Origin: Bacteroidota bacterium
GTDB taxonomy: Bacteria > Bacteroidota > Bacteroidia > Chitinophagales > Chitinophagaceae
Direction of reading: 5' to 3'
DNA length: 33,805 nt
NCBI GenBank assembly: GCA_029573235.1
Contig: JAKQGX010000025.1
Coordinates: 1-33,805, forward strand
The first letter of the stretch is position 1; every line of letters starts with the position of its first letter. Below the pieces are notes generated by a model. The model ran no database searches, was not told the DNA's origin, and saw nothing but the letters and a program-made list of their open reading frames with translations. The position numbers and the translations under genes were made by a program. This document shows positions 8,391 through 17,852 of the stretch, in pieces.

Positions 8391-9120
8391 AGTTGTATTG
8401 ATAGATGATGAGCCATTAGCACGACAACTCATACGTGCCTTGTTGCAGCCTTACGAAAACATCACCATTGTAGGGGAGTGTGCCGATGGCTTTGAAGGGT
8501 TTAAAATGATTCAACAAGAACAACCCGATCTTATTTTTTTAGATATTCAAATGCCGCGTATCAACGGTTTTGAAATGTTGGAATTATTAGACAAAGTACC
8601 TTCTGTTATTTTTACTACTGCCTTCGATGCTTATGCTATCAAGGCTTTTGATGCCAATGCCATCGATTATTTATTGAAGCCCATTATGCCGGATCGTTTT
8701 GAAAAGGCTATGCAAAAATGGTTGCAAATAGCATCAACTCCTTTACCTGTAGATGTGAAGTCGATGATAGACGAAGTGCCTATGGATGGTTATCGAAACA
8801 GAATTGTAGTGAAAGACAATGGTCGCATTCGCATCATTGCCGACCATACTATTGAATACCTCGAAGCCAATGATGACTATGTGAAGATTGTAACGGCAAC
8901 AGAGCGTTTCTTGAAAAAGAGTACACTTTCCGGTATCGAAAAGATGCTCAATCCACAACAGTATATACGGGTGCATCGTTCTTACATTCTTCCCATTAGC
9001 CGCATCGCAAAAATTGAACCTTACGAAAAGGATAGCTACATGGCTATCTTGCTAAGTGGTGCCAAAGTACCCGTTAGCAAAGCAGGGTATGCCAAGTTGC
9101 GAGAGTTATTGGGCTGGTAA
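8383..9120 (+). CDS. LytTR family response regulator transcription factor
   Basis: A 245-residue response regulator. The receiver domain (1-115) has the acidic pair D8/D9, phospho-acceptor D54 (FLDIQMP), T79 and K99 (LLKP). A linker leads to a LytTR DNA-binding domain (about 139-245) with VKDNGRIRII, YLEANDDYVKI, RVHRSYILP and the closing PVSKAGYAKLRELL. It is the partner of the overlapping LytS-type kinase. LytTR proteins bind direct repeats about 10 bases apart; I did not find a clear pair upstream of the operon. It ends 43 bases before the convergent MFS gene. Confidence 0.95.
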   Translation: MHKVVLIDDEPLARQLIRALLQPYENITIVGECADGFEGFKMIQQEQPDLIFLDIQMPRINGFEMLELLDKVPSVIFTTAFDAYAIKAFDANAIDYLLKPIMPDRFEKAMQKWLQIASTPLPVDVKSMIDEVPMDGYRNRIVVKDNGRIRIIADHTIEYLEANDDYVKIVTATERFLKKSTLSGIEKMLNPQQYIRVHRSYILPISRIAKIEPYEKDSYMAILLSGAKVPVSKAGYAKLRELLGW

Positions 9121-9138
9121 TTAGATGAGGTTGGATGT

Positions 9139-9168
9139 CTATAGCTATAGCTAATGCTAATGCTAATG
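9139..9168. repeat. Five hexamer tandem repeats across the emrB-like stop codon
   Basis: CTATAG twice then CTAATG three times in a row (plus-strand reading). On the minus strand the last three units read CAT TAG, in frame with the transporter, so each unit holds a His codon and a stop. Confidence 0.8.
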
Positions 9169-10743
9169 CATTGCTTCGCCCATATCTATCTTTTTGTTCT
9201 TGCTGCCTTTGGCAACCAATATGAATGGGATGCAAATAAGAAATATCACACCGATATATAGAAACACATCCATGTAGGATAATATCATGGCTTGCTTGCT
9301 CACGCTATAGTCGAGTGCTTGATATGCTGCCTGCAATGCTTTATCCGTTGGCATTCCCTTGGACATGAAGTTGTGTTGCAATCCTGCTACCCGCTCTTGT
9401 ACCGCCGGATTGTTGACATCCAAATGACTTACAATAGCAGAGCGATGTGTGACGGTTTCCATAGAGATAAACGTCGTAATCATGGCTACTCCAAAGGAAC
9501 CTCCTAATTGGCGCATCATTCCGGAGAAGGCAGCGCCCTTCCCAATATCCGGACCTTTTAGTGTAGAAAGCGATAGGGTAGTAATGGGAATAAACAACAT
9601 GCCCATTCCCACACCGCGTACAATCAAGGGCCAAAAGAAATGCACGCTACCTGTATCAGGTGACAAAATCTTATACCCCCAAAGACTATAGATGAAAAAT
9701 ATTAATAGCCCACCGGCTACGAGGTATTGTTGGGGCACACCACGTTGCAGCAATTGACCAATAATGGGCATCATAAAAGCCGTAGTGATAGCAGCGGGTA
9801 TCATCAGCATACCGGATTGCGTAGCGGTCCATCCCAGTGTAGCTTGGGTATAGAGTGGTATGATAAAGGTAGAGCCATACAAGCCAAATCCTAAAATGAA
9901 GGAGAGTATGGTGCCGATGCGCAGGTTCCCGTTTTTAAGCACTCGCAAATCCACAATGGGGTTTCTATACGTTAGTTCACGCCAAATGAAAAAGAAAATT
10001 CCCAATACAGCCATGATACAAAGGGTGATGATGGTACTGCTGCTAAACCAATCATCGTCGTGCCCTTTCTCTAAAACATATTGTAGCGAACCCACTGCTA
10101 CAGACAACAAAGCAATTCCCAACCAATCGATATCTTTTTTGTCGGTTTTCTCAGCATACTTAGGACTGCGCACATACCGCAATGTCAATATAGTGGCGAT
10201 GATACCAATGGGAATGTTGATGTAAAAAATATATGGCCAAGAAAAGTTATCGGTGATGTAACCGCCCAATGGTGGCCCCAGTGTTGGTCCGATGATAACG
10301 CCTAAACCATATATCGCTTGCGCCATACCTCTTTTTTCGGGCGGATAGCTTTCGGTAATGATGGTTTGTGAGGTTACTAATAAGGCGCCACCACCCAAGC
10401 CTTGCAAGAATCGGAAGAAGACCAACTCCCAGATACCACTTGCATTTCCACACAAAAAAGAAGATACAGTGAAGATGATAATAGACGCTGCAAAATAGTT
10501 TCTACGTCCAAACTGCTGCGATAACCAACTGGTCATAGGAACGATGATTACATTGGCAATAGCATACGCCGTGATAACCCAACCCACTTCGGTAAGGGTA
10601 GCTCCCAAATTACCACGCATGTCATTCAGTGCTACATTCACAATTGTAGTATCTACTATTTCTAGTAATGCGCAGAAGATGGCCGTAACCGTTACGATCA
10701 CCCGTCGCATTCCATATTCAACCATTGAGTGCTGTTCGGTCAT
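9163..10743 (-). CDS. DHA2 family MFS drug efflux transporter (EmrB/QacA type)
   Basis: A 526-residue inner-membrane protein with 14 hydrophobic segments, the size and topology of the DHA2 drug:proton antiporter family. The first helix has LEIVDTTIVNVAL, and the antiporter motif C is GLGVIIGPTLGPPLGGYI. In motif A the loop has WLSQQFGRRNY. It exports drugs or other hydrophobic compounds, driven by protons, and would work with the HlyD/EmrA-like adaptor and TolC-like channel encoded upstream in the same operon to span both membranes. ATG 10743 is used; ATG 10725 is possible. It is the last gene of the operon, and its stop lies in a hexamer repeat. Confidence 0.95.
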   Translation of the reverse strand: MTEQHSMVEYGMRRVIVTVTAIFCALLEIVDTTIVNVALNDMRGNLGATLTEVGWVITAYAIANVIIVPMTSWLSQQFGRRNYFAASIIIFTVSSFLCGNASGIWELVFFRFLQGLGGGALLVTSQTIITESYPPEKRGMAQAIYGLGVIIGPTLGPPLGGYITDNFSWPYIFYINIPIGIIATILTLRYVRSPKYAEKTDKKDIDWLGIALLSVAVGSLQYVLEKGHDDDWFSSSTIITLCIMAVLGIFFFIWRELTYRNPIVDLRVLKNGNLRIGTILSFILGFGLYGSTFIIPLYTQATLGWTATQSGMLMIPAAITTAFMMPIIGQLLQRGVPQQYLVAGGLLIFFIYSLWGYKILSPDTGSVHFFWPLIVRGVGMGMLFIPITTLSLSTLKGPDIGKGAAFSGMMRQLGGSFGVAMITTFISMETVTHRSAIVSHLDVNNPAVQERVAGLQHNFMSKGMPTDKALQAAYQALDYSVSKQAMILSYMDVFLYIGVIFLICIPFILVAKGSKNKKIDMGEAMH

Positions 10744-10818
10744 GCTATAAATTCTATTGTTCGTATGATGTTGTCAATTATTGGTGCTTTGTATGCCTTA
10801 GAAAATGTTCGCATCATA

Positions 10819-11973
10819 TTAGTTAAGGTGCACTTCAACTCCTACGTTCATTCCGGGGCGTAGGTTTGCTGCCAATGGATCATTTTTATCGGTGAATTCA
10901 ATTTTTACAGGAATACGTTGTACCACTTTTACAAAATTACCTGAGGCATTGTCCGGAGGAAGCAAAGCGAAACGTGCGCCGGTGGCGGGAGAGAAGGATG
11001 TGATGCGGGCTTCAAAAGGATGACTGGGGAAGGCATCTACATGCACAACTACCTTTTGTCCCACTTTCATTTTTTCCAATTGAGTTTCTTTAAAATTTGC
11101 CGTCACCCATATCGATTGCTCATTCACGATACTAAATAAAGACTGCCCTGCATTCACCAATTGTCCGGTTTGGATGTTCACTTTAGATATACTTCCATCC
11201 GATGGCGCAGTGATGATGCTATACGAAAGATTTAGCTGTGCAGCTGCTACATCCGCTTCCCTTGCTTTGATGTTGGCATTGGCTACTAGTATTTGTTGTG
11301 CTGTTGCATTGCTTTGCGTTGATACCGCTTGTGTTTGTCTTTGCGAAGCAGCCTTTTGCTCACGCAATACATTTAACTGTCGCTCGGCTGTTTGCTTGGC
11401 AGCTAATGCTTGTTCGTATTGTTGTTGCGTGATGGAATGATCTTTTATTAAGTTGTTATATCGTTCATAATCCTGAGTAGCTCTCCAAAGATTTACTTTC
11501 GCTGCTTCAATTTGTGCATCTATGGTATAACTATTTGCTTGTGCGGAGGCAATATTAGCACGTGCTGCAGAAGTGGTGGCTGTAGCGGCTTCATAGCTTC
11601 CTTTCGCGGCAGCCAAAGCAGCTTCTGCCTGAGCCAATCGCAATAGCAAATCACGTTGATCAAGTATTAATAGTGTGTCGCCTTTTTTTACTTGTTGGTT
11701 ATCGGTTACACGCACCTCACTCACATATCCCGGCACTCTTGGTATTACCGGGCTGATTTTAGCATCTATTTGCGCATCGTCAGTTACCGCATGATGCAAG
11801 GAATATAGGTATGATCGAGTGCCAAAGAACCCTCCGCCGAGTATCAGTACACCCAATAAGATGGGGAATATTTTTTTCTTCTTATCTGGTTTGTTTTCGG
11901 TAGTGTTAGCGGATGGCAATGAGTTATGATGACTTTTTATAGTGGGTTGTGTCGTTGTAGTGGTGGCTTCCAT
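10819..11973 (-). CDS. HlyD/EmrA-type membrane fusion protein of the efflux system
   Basis: A 384-residue periplasmic adaptor. A polar Thr/Ser/Lys N-terminus is followed by one membrane anchor (about 36-52, FPILLGVLILGGGFFG), the first half of the lipoyl domain (DDAQIDAKISPVIPRVPGYVSEV), a long Ala/Gln-rich coiled-coil hairpin (about 100-235), the second lipoyl half (YSIITAPSDGSISKVNIQTGQ) and a beta-barrel (SIWVTANFKETQLEKMKVGQKV). This order is that of EmrA. The frame is open upstream to 12090, overlapping tolC, but ATG 11973 is the natural start: it gives a 46-base gap from tolC and a normal N-terminus. A 75-base gap separates it from the transporter gene. Confidence 0.94.
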   Translation of the reverse strand: MEATTTTTQPTIKSHHNSLPSANTTENKPDKKKKIFPILLGVLILGGGFFGTRSYLYSLHHAVTDDAQIDAKISPVIPRVPGYVSEVRVTDNQQVKKGDTLLILDQRDLLLRLAQAEAALAAAKGSYEAATATTSAARANIASAQANSYTIDAQIEAAKVNLWRATQDYERYNNLIKDHSITQQQYEQALAAKQTAERQLNVLREQKAASQRQTQAVSTQSNATAQQILVANANIKAREADVAAAQLNLSYSIITAPSDGSISKVNIQTGQLVNAGQSLFSIVNEQSIWVTANFKETQLEKMKVGQKVVVHVDAFPSHPFEARITSFSPATGARFALLPPDNASGNFVKVVQRIPVKIEFTDKNDPLAANLRPGMNVGVEVHLN

Positions 11974-12019
11974 TAGTATTGTTATTTGTGTTGAAAGGAA
12001 TATTGTTTTTAAAGAATGA

Positions 12020-13384
12020 TTATTGTTTTTCGATGGTACCGGTGGCTTGCAGTAAACGTTTGTATGCGACCAAGACATCGGCTTTACCATTGGCTCGATT
12101 AATATTGGCTTGCAGTTGTGCTACATCTGCTTCCAACAATTCTGTTGCGGTTGCCAATGCGTTTTGGTATTTGTTTTTCATGATTCGATAGTTTTCATTA
12201 GCTTGTTCGGTAGCCTTATTATATACTCTTAGCTTTTGTCGGGCAGATAAATAGGCTTGATGTGCTTGTGCAACTTGTAACTTAATGCCATCGTTGAGTA
12301 CACCGGCAGATAATTCGGCTTGCGCTAGTTGTGCTTTGGCTTGTGCTACCTTGGCACCTGTTTTCCAAAGTGAAGAGGGACTGTAGGATAAACCTATACC
12401 GGCATTTAACCCATTGGTAAGCGTGATAACATCCGGTATATAAGCAGCAATATAACCTCCAGTGAGTGCCAGGCTAGGGTAGTATTCACCTTTCGTTGCT
12501 TTCACTCCGGTTTGTGCTGCCTTAATTCGGTATTGCAATGCTTGGGCATCCGCGCGATTTTCGATGGCTACGTTTTGCCAATAGTCATAACTTTCTGAAG
12601 CCGTTAATGGAACTGCCATATCGAGGCTGTCGATGACTAATTGTGTTTGTTCCGGCAAGCCCAGCATCAAGTTGAGGTGTATCGTACTCAATTCGTAATT
12701 ATGTTGTGCATCCATAAGTGCCAATGAAATATTGGATTCATTGAGTTGTACTTTCAATAAATCGTTACGCGCAACAACGCCATTCTTTTCTAAGTTGGAA
12801 AAGTCTTTTACTCGTTGTTCCGACTGATGCAGGTTTTCATTTACTAATTCCAAAGCAGCTTTGGATTTATATACATTGACATATGCCGCAATGGTGTTTT
12901 GAATAACCGATTCTTTATCTTTTTGTGCATCCAATTGCGTGGCTTGCCATAAGTATTTGGCAGCATCTACACCATACTGAATTTTGAATCCGGAAAAAAT
13001 AGGTATGGTCAAATTGGCACTACCATAAGCGGCTTGGTTCACCGTTGGAAAAGCTGCAGACGAAGACGGAGTAGGGTTTTCGCCGGTAGTTTGTTGTTGC
13101 CCCGATCCCATTTTTATTTTTAAGTCCACATCCGGTTGCATCAATCGCAAGTAAGAGCCTGATATCTTTACGTCCGGTAATCTTCTTTCTTTAGCTTCTC
13201 TTGCAGCAGCGGCAGCTTGTACCACTTTTGCCTGACTAATCTTTAATTCATTGCTGTGCGATAAGCTCATTTCTACGGCTTCTTCCAACGATAGATTGCG
13301 TTTTTCTTGTGCTTGAACCGCTGTTGACAACAGGCAAGCAATCACCGCCAATATTTTATAAGTTGTATGGATGTTATGGTTCAT
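12020..13384 (-). CDS. TolC-like outer membrane efflux protein
   Basis: A 454-residue outer-membrane channel with a signal peptide (MNHNIHTTYKILAVIACLLSTAVQAQ, cleaved near residues 24-26) and two outer-membrane-efflux-protein repeats. The first starts LSLEEAVEMSLSHSNELKISQAKV and the second follows NRADAQALQYRIKAAQTGVKA. Long Ala-rich helices (AQAKAQLAQAELSAG, KNKYQNALATATELLEADVAQLQ) build the periplasmic tunnel. It provides the exit duct for the adaptor and transporter encoded after it. Its start overlaps the end of tetR by 11 bases, a sign of translational coupling. Confidence 0.94.
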   Translation of the reverse strand: MNHNIHTTYKILAVIACLLSTAVQAQEKRNLSLEEAVEMSLSHSNELKISQAKVVQAAAAAREAKERRLPDVKISGSYLRLMQPDVDLKIKMGSGQQQTTGENPTPSSSAAFPTVNQAAYGSANLTIPIFSGFKIQYGVDAAKYLWQATQLDAQKDKESVIQNTIAAYVNVYKSKAALELVNENLHQSEQRVKDFSNLEKNGVVARNDLLKVQLNESNISLALMDAQHNYELSTIHLNLMLGLPEQTQLVIDSLDMAVPLTASESYDYWQNVAIENRADAQALQYRIKAAQTGVKATKGEYYPSLALTGGYIAAYIPDVITLTNGLNAGIGLSYSPSSLWKTGAKVAQAKAQLAQAELSAGVLNDGIKLQVAQAHQAYLSARQKLRVYNKATEQANENYRIMKNKYQNALATATELLEADVAQLQANINRANGKADVLVAYKRLLQATGTIEKQ

Positions 13385-14012
13385 GTTTCAGTAATACTTT
13401 GAAAATTGATTTTAGATGAAGGCTGAGTTTCTTTTTTAAATGTTTTTGAAAGGCTTCTTCTGAAAGACTTTCCAGTTTATTTACCTCTTTATAAAATGCT
13501 TTAGTAGTCATGAGTTGGTTCGCCGTTCCGAGCATGGTTGCTGTCAATAGTGGGATGTCAATATTCTTTTTAAAATCCCCTTTCTTTTGCCCTTCAGAAA
13601 CAATCTGACGAAGCAGGTCTAAGTTGCTTTGCTTCATTTCATGCAGCACCTTCATTATTGGGCTATCAGTATTGCGCAATTGCATCCGTTGTGCCAGGCG
13701 ATGAAAGCTTTGTTGCGAAAAATATTTCTCTACAAACCCATCGAGAAGTTTTTCCAATTTTTCCATTGGGGTCAATTGGTCATTTTGTAACACACTTTTT
13801 ATTTGAAGCCCCACCACTTCACTATGTGCCAAAAAAATGGCTTCGAGAAGTTTTTCCTTTGATCCGAAATAGTATGATATCATGGCAATGTTCACACCTG
13901 CTTCTTTAGCAATATCCCGAACAGAGGTTGCGGTAAACCCATTTTTGGCAAAGAGTTGTTGTGCAACTTCCAAGATATGCCCACGCTTATCGGTTGATTG
14001 ATGTTCTGTCAT
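13374..14012 (-). CDS. TetR/AcrR family transcriptional regulator of the efflux operon
   Basis: A 212-residue TetR-type repressor. The N-terminal helix-turn-helix is complete: GHILEVAQQLFAKNGFTATSVRDIAKEAGVNIAMISYYFGSKEKLLEAIF (given here only as a span, residues 11-60), with the canonical YYFGSKEKLL recognition end. The C-terminal ligand domain is all-helical and unrelated to a named ligand class. It is the first gene of the operon with tolC, hlyD and emrB. Two operator-like palindromes lie inside its own promoter, so it likely represses itself and the pump until a substrate binds. The predicted leader is very short. Confidence 0.93.
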   Translation of the reverse strand: MTEHQSTDKRGHILEVAQQLFAKNGFTATSVRDIAKEAGVNIAMISYYFGSKEKLLEAIFLAHSEVVGLQIKSVLQNDQLTPMEKLEKLLDGFVEKYFSQQSFHRLAQRMQLRNTDSPIMKVLHEMKQSNLDLLRQIVSEGQKKGDFKKNIDIPLLTATMLGTANQLMTTKAFYKEVNKLESLSEEAFQKHLKKKLSLHLKSIFKVLLKHEP

Positions 14013-14019
14013 GGCGACG

Positions 14020-14050
14020 CAAAATTAAACAAACGTTTGAATTAAACAAG
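14020..14050 (-). promoter_or_regulatory. Promoter of the tetR-tolC-hlyD-emrB operon
   Basis: On the minus strand CTTG (14050-14047), 19 bases, then TAATTTTG (14027-14020), a full match to TAnnTTTG. The start codon is only 7 bases beyond, so transcription would start at or just before the ATG. Confidence 0.65.
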
Positions 14051-14059
14051 TGTTTAATT
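14025..14059. promoter_or_regulatory. Tandem TetR operator-like palindromes
   Basis: Two 16-base sites, TTAAACAAACGTTTGA (14025-14040) and TTAAACAAGTGTTTAA (14042-14057), differ at three positions and are 17 bases apart. The first contains the perfect palindrome CAAACGTTTG and the second extends to a 20-base site (14040-14059) with 9-bp arms. They occupy the spacer between the -33 and -7 elements, where a bound dimer would block RNA polymerase. Confidence 0.7.
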
Positions 14060-14072
14060 GTATTTTCGAAAC

Positions 14073-14104
14073 AAAAAAAGAGCAAAACAATTTGTCTTGC
14101 TCTT
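14073..14104 (-). terminator. Intrinsic terminator of guaB
   Basis: An inverted repeat AAGAGCAA (14078-14085) / TTGCTCTT (14097-14104) with an inner ACAA/TTGT pairing. On the minus strand it is followed by a run of seven T. It sits 23 bases past the guaB stop and before the tetR promoter. Confidence 0.75.
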
Positions 14105-14126
14105 CAGGTATCATCGATTCATATGT

Positions 14127-15653
<1,527 letters not shown>

Positions 15654-15787
15654 TTAGCTTTTCTCATACTCCTGTTTATTTTTGTTTGATTGTATTTCTT
15701 TTTGGGAGTCCAAGCTGTATGGCTACTATATAGCTTCAGTGGCGATGGCACCCTTCATCGAAACAATTCTATTCAGCTTTTTACCTT

Positions 15788-17065
15788 ATGAATTTTCAAC
15801 CCCAACTAGCCTTCCAACCAATTTCGGTTCAACAAGCGTATCAATTCAACGCTTTGAAAGAGCTATTGGAATATGTACAACAGCATACTCCCTTTTATCG
15901 CCGGCAATGGGCGGAAGCAGGTGTTTCGGCAGCTACAGTTACCTGCTTGCAAGACTTAACCTTGATGCCTACAACCACCAAAGAAGACATCCAACAATAC
16001 AACTGGGACTTTTTGTGTGTACCCAAAAACAGCATCAAGGAGTACACAGCAACCTCCGGTACATTGGGCTTGCCGGTAACCATTGCACTTACTGACAACG
16101 ACCTCCAGCGACTTGCTTATAATGAACAACATTCTTTTCTCTGTGCTGATGCACAAAAGGAAGATGTCTTTCAATTGATGCTCACCCTCGACCGGCAGTT
16201 TATGGCCGGTATGGCTTATTATAACGGTGTTGGTAATATAGGTGCAGCGGTAGTACGCACCGGACCTGGCTTGCCATCCATGCAGTGGGAAACCATACAA
16301 AGACTCGGAACAAGCAGTATTGTTGCGGTACCTTCTTTCATCTTGAAGTTGATTGCTTATGCGCAAGAACAAGGTATTGACCTACAGAAATCACCTGTTA
16401 AGAAGGCAATATGTATCGGAGAAAACCTTCGAGAGCAAGACTTTTCTTTGAATGCACTCGGGCGTAGCATCCAAGAACAATGGGATATTGATTTGTACGG
16501 CACCTATGCCTCTACTGAAATGCAAACTGCTTTCACCGAATGCCGCTACGGAGTAGGAGGGCATGAGCAACCCGAACTCATCATCACCGAAATATTGGAC
16601 GAGCAAGGAAACCCTTTACCGGATGGCGCTTACGGGGAAGTAACAGTGACCACATTAGGTATTGAAGCGATGCCCTTGGTACGGTATAGAACGGGGGATA
16701 TGGCTTGTTTTCATTCAGGTATCTGTGCTTGCGGACGTCATTCCCGAAGACTCAGTCCGATTTTGGGACGCAAACGTCAGATGATAAAATATAAAGGAAC
16801 CACTTTATACCCACCAGCAATATTTAATGTGCTAAACGAAATAGAAGCCATTAGAGAATATGTGGTAGAAGTGCATACCGATACATTGGGTGGCGATGCA
16901 ATGACGCTATACCTCTATGGTACCGAAACCGAATCGTTGAAAAGCCAGCTGCGAGCAGGTTTAAGAGTACTCCCTGAGTTGGTATTTATAGATGCTGCTA
17001 CAATTCAGCAAATGCAATTTCCTGCTGCTTCACGCAAGCAAATAAAATTTATTGATAAAAGATAA
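15788..17065 (+). CDS. Phenylacetate-CoA ligase (PaaK)-like adenylate-forming enzyme
   Basis: The product has 425 residues, about the PaaK length, and belongs to the AMP-binding superfamily, which activates a carboxylate with ATP and usually passes it to CoA. The P-loop region is YTATSGTLGLPVTI, followed by the family's YGTYASTEMQTAFTEC (the A5-like segment) and VRYRTGDMACF. C307, C313 and C315 (CFHSGICACGR) form a small Cys cluster like that of PaaK relatives, perhaps for zinc. The C-terminal domain has GRKRQMIKYKGTTLYPPAIF. No phenylacetate genes are nearby, so the true substrate is unknown. It is divergent from guaB and convergent with the exonuclease gene. Confidence 0.88.
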   Translation: MNFQPQLAFQPISVQQAYQFNALKELLEYVQQHTPFYRRQWAEAGVSAATVTCLQDLTLMPTTTKEDIQQYNWDFLCVPKNSIKEYTATSGTLGLPVTIALTDNDLQRLAYNEQHSFLCADAQKEDVFQLMLTLDRQFMAGMAYYNGVGNIGAAVVRTGPGLPSMQWETIQRLGTSSIVAVPSFILKLIAYAQEQGIDLQKSPVKKAICIGENLREQDFSLNALGRSIQEQWDIDLYGTYASTEMQTAFTECRYGVGGHEQPELIITEILDEQGNPLPDGAYGEVTVTTLGIEAMPLVRYRTGDMACFHSGICACGRHSRRLSPILGRKRQMIKYKGTTLYPPAIFNVLNEIEAIREYVVEVHTDTLGGDAMTLYLYGTETESLKSQLRAGLRVLPELVFIDAATIQQMQFPAASRKQIKFIDKR

Positions 17066-17080
17066 GAGACACTAAAGCAG

Positions 17081-17803
17081 TTACTCTATGTATTCCGCTT
17101 GGGCATTGATGGGTGGCATGCATTTTAATTTCAAGAATACCTGTGCCGTTGTGTACACATCTTTGAGGCAATAAGTACCGATGCGCCGGATGTCTTTTTC
17201 TTCCCAAAAAATAGCAGATACTTGGCTGCCATCCATATCATCTTTGGGAGACGGGATGCCCAATATTTCTGATAATAAGGCTAAAGAAATATAGTGTTTG
17301 TAATCGCCAAACCTCCATAATTCCAAGGTGTCAATATGTGGATTGTCCCAAGGTTTTACACCGCTTAAATCCAATAAGTGTGGCAATTTCATGCCGTGAA
17401 TCAAAAGTCTTCTACATAAATACGGTAGATCAAATTCTTTGATATTATGCCCACAAAAATGCACCTGTTTGTGTTGTTCGCAAAAGCGATATAAAGATTC
17501 TAAGAATTTTAGTAGCAACTGTTTTTCATCCATGTCAGAAATGACCTTCATAACAAATTTCGTGGAGTTGCCTTCCATTACATAGCACCCTATACCAATG
17601 CATACAACCCGCCCAAACTCTGCAAAGATGGCTGCTTTCTCTTTGTACATATCATTGGGTAAAATGTCTGCGCCGCTCCTGTGAGAAAAAGCTTGCACTT
17701 TTTTAGCCCATTGCTCTTGCATACCTGCCGACAATTCATGGTACGTAGCCGTAACCGAAGCGGTTTCAATATCTATAAAAAGAATGTTTGCCAGTTGTTT
17801 CAT
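17081..17803 (-). CDS. DEDDy 3'-5' exonuclease (PolB-like exonuclease domain)
   Basis: A 240-residue stand-alone exonuclease of the DEDDy group, predicted to remove nucleotides from 3' ends of DNA or RNA using two metal ions. ExoI is LFIDIETAS with D11 and E13, ExoII is FCGHNIKEFDLPYL with D125, the conserved HIDTLELWRFGD follows (D158), and ExoIII is Y211-x3-D215 (YCLKDVY). It lacks polymerase sequence. Homologues in Bacteroidota are of this size and unstudied as far as I know. It ends 16 bases from the convergent ligase gene and is divergent from the coiled-coil gene. Confidence 0.9.
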   Translation of the reverse strand: MKQLANILFIDIETASVTATYHELSAGMQEQWAKKVQAFSHRSGADILPNDMYKEKAAIFAEFGRVVCIGIGCYVMEGNSTKFVMKVISDMDEKQLLLKFLESLYRFCEQHKQVHFCGHNIKEFDLPYLCRRLLIHGMKLPHLLDLSGVKPWDNPHIDTLELWRFGDYKHYISLALLSEILGIPSPKDDMDGSQVSAIFWEEKDIRRIGTYCLKDVYTTAQVFLKLKCMPPINAQAEYIE

Positions 17804-17819
17804 TACTTGATAGGATAAG

Positions 17820-17827
17820 TATCTTTG
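17820..17827 (+). promoter_or_regulatory. Promoter -7 element of the coiled-coil protein gene
   Basis: TATCTTTG matches TAnnTTTG, 25 bases before ATG 17853. A TTG at 17795-17797 is a possible -33 element with longer spacing than usual (22 bases). Confidence 0.5.
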
Positions 17828-17852
17828 TGGTTAAAATACTAATTTTTTATTT

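Noticed and set aside
15682-16095. A 137-residue plus-strand frame overlapping the PaaK-like ligase start
   Set aside because: It has no domain features and overlaps the ligase N-terminus in another frame.
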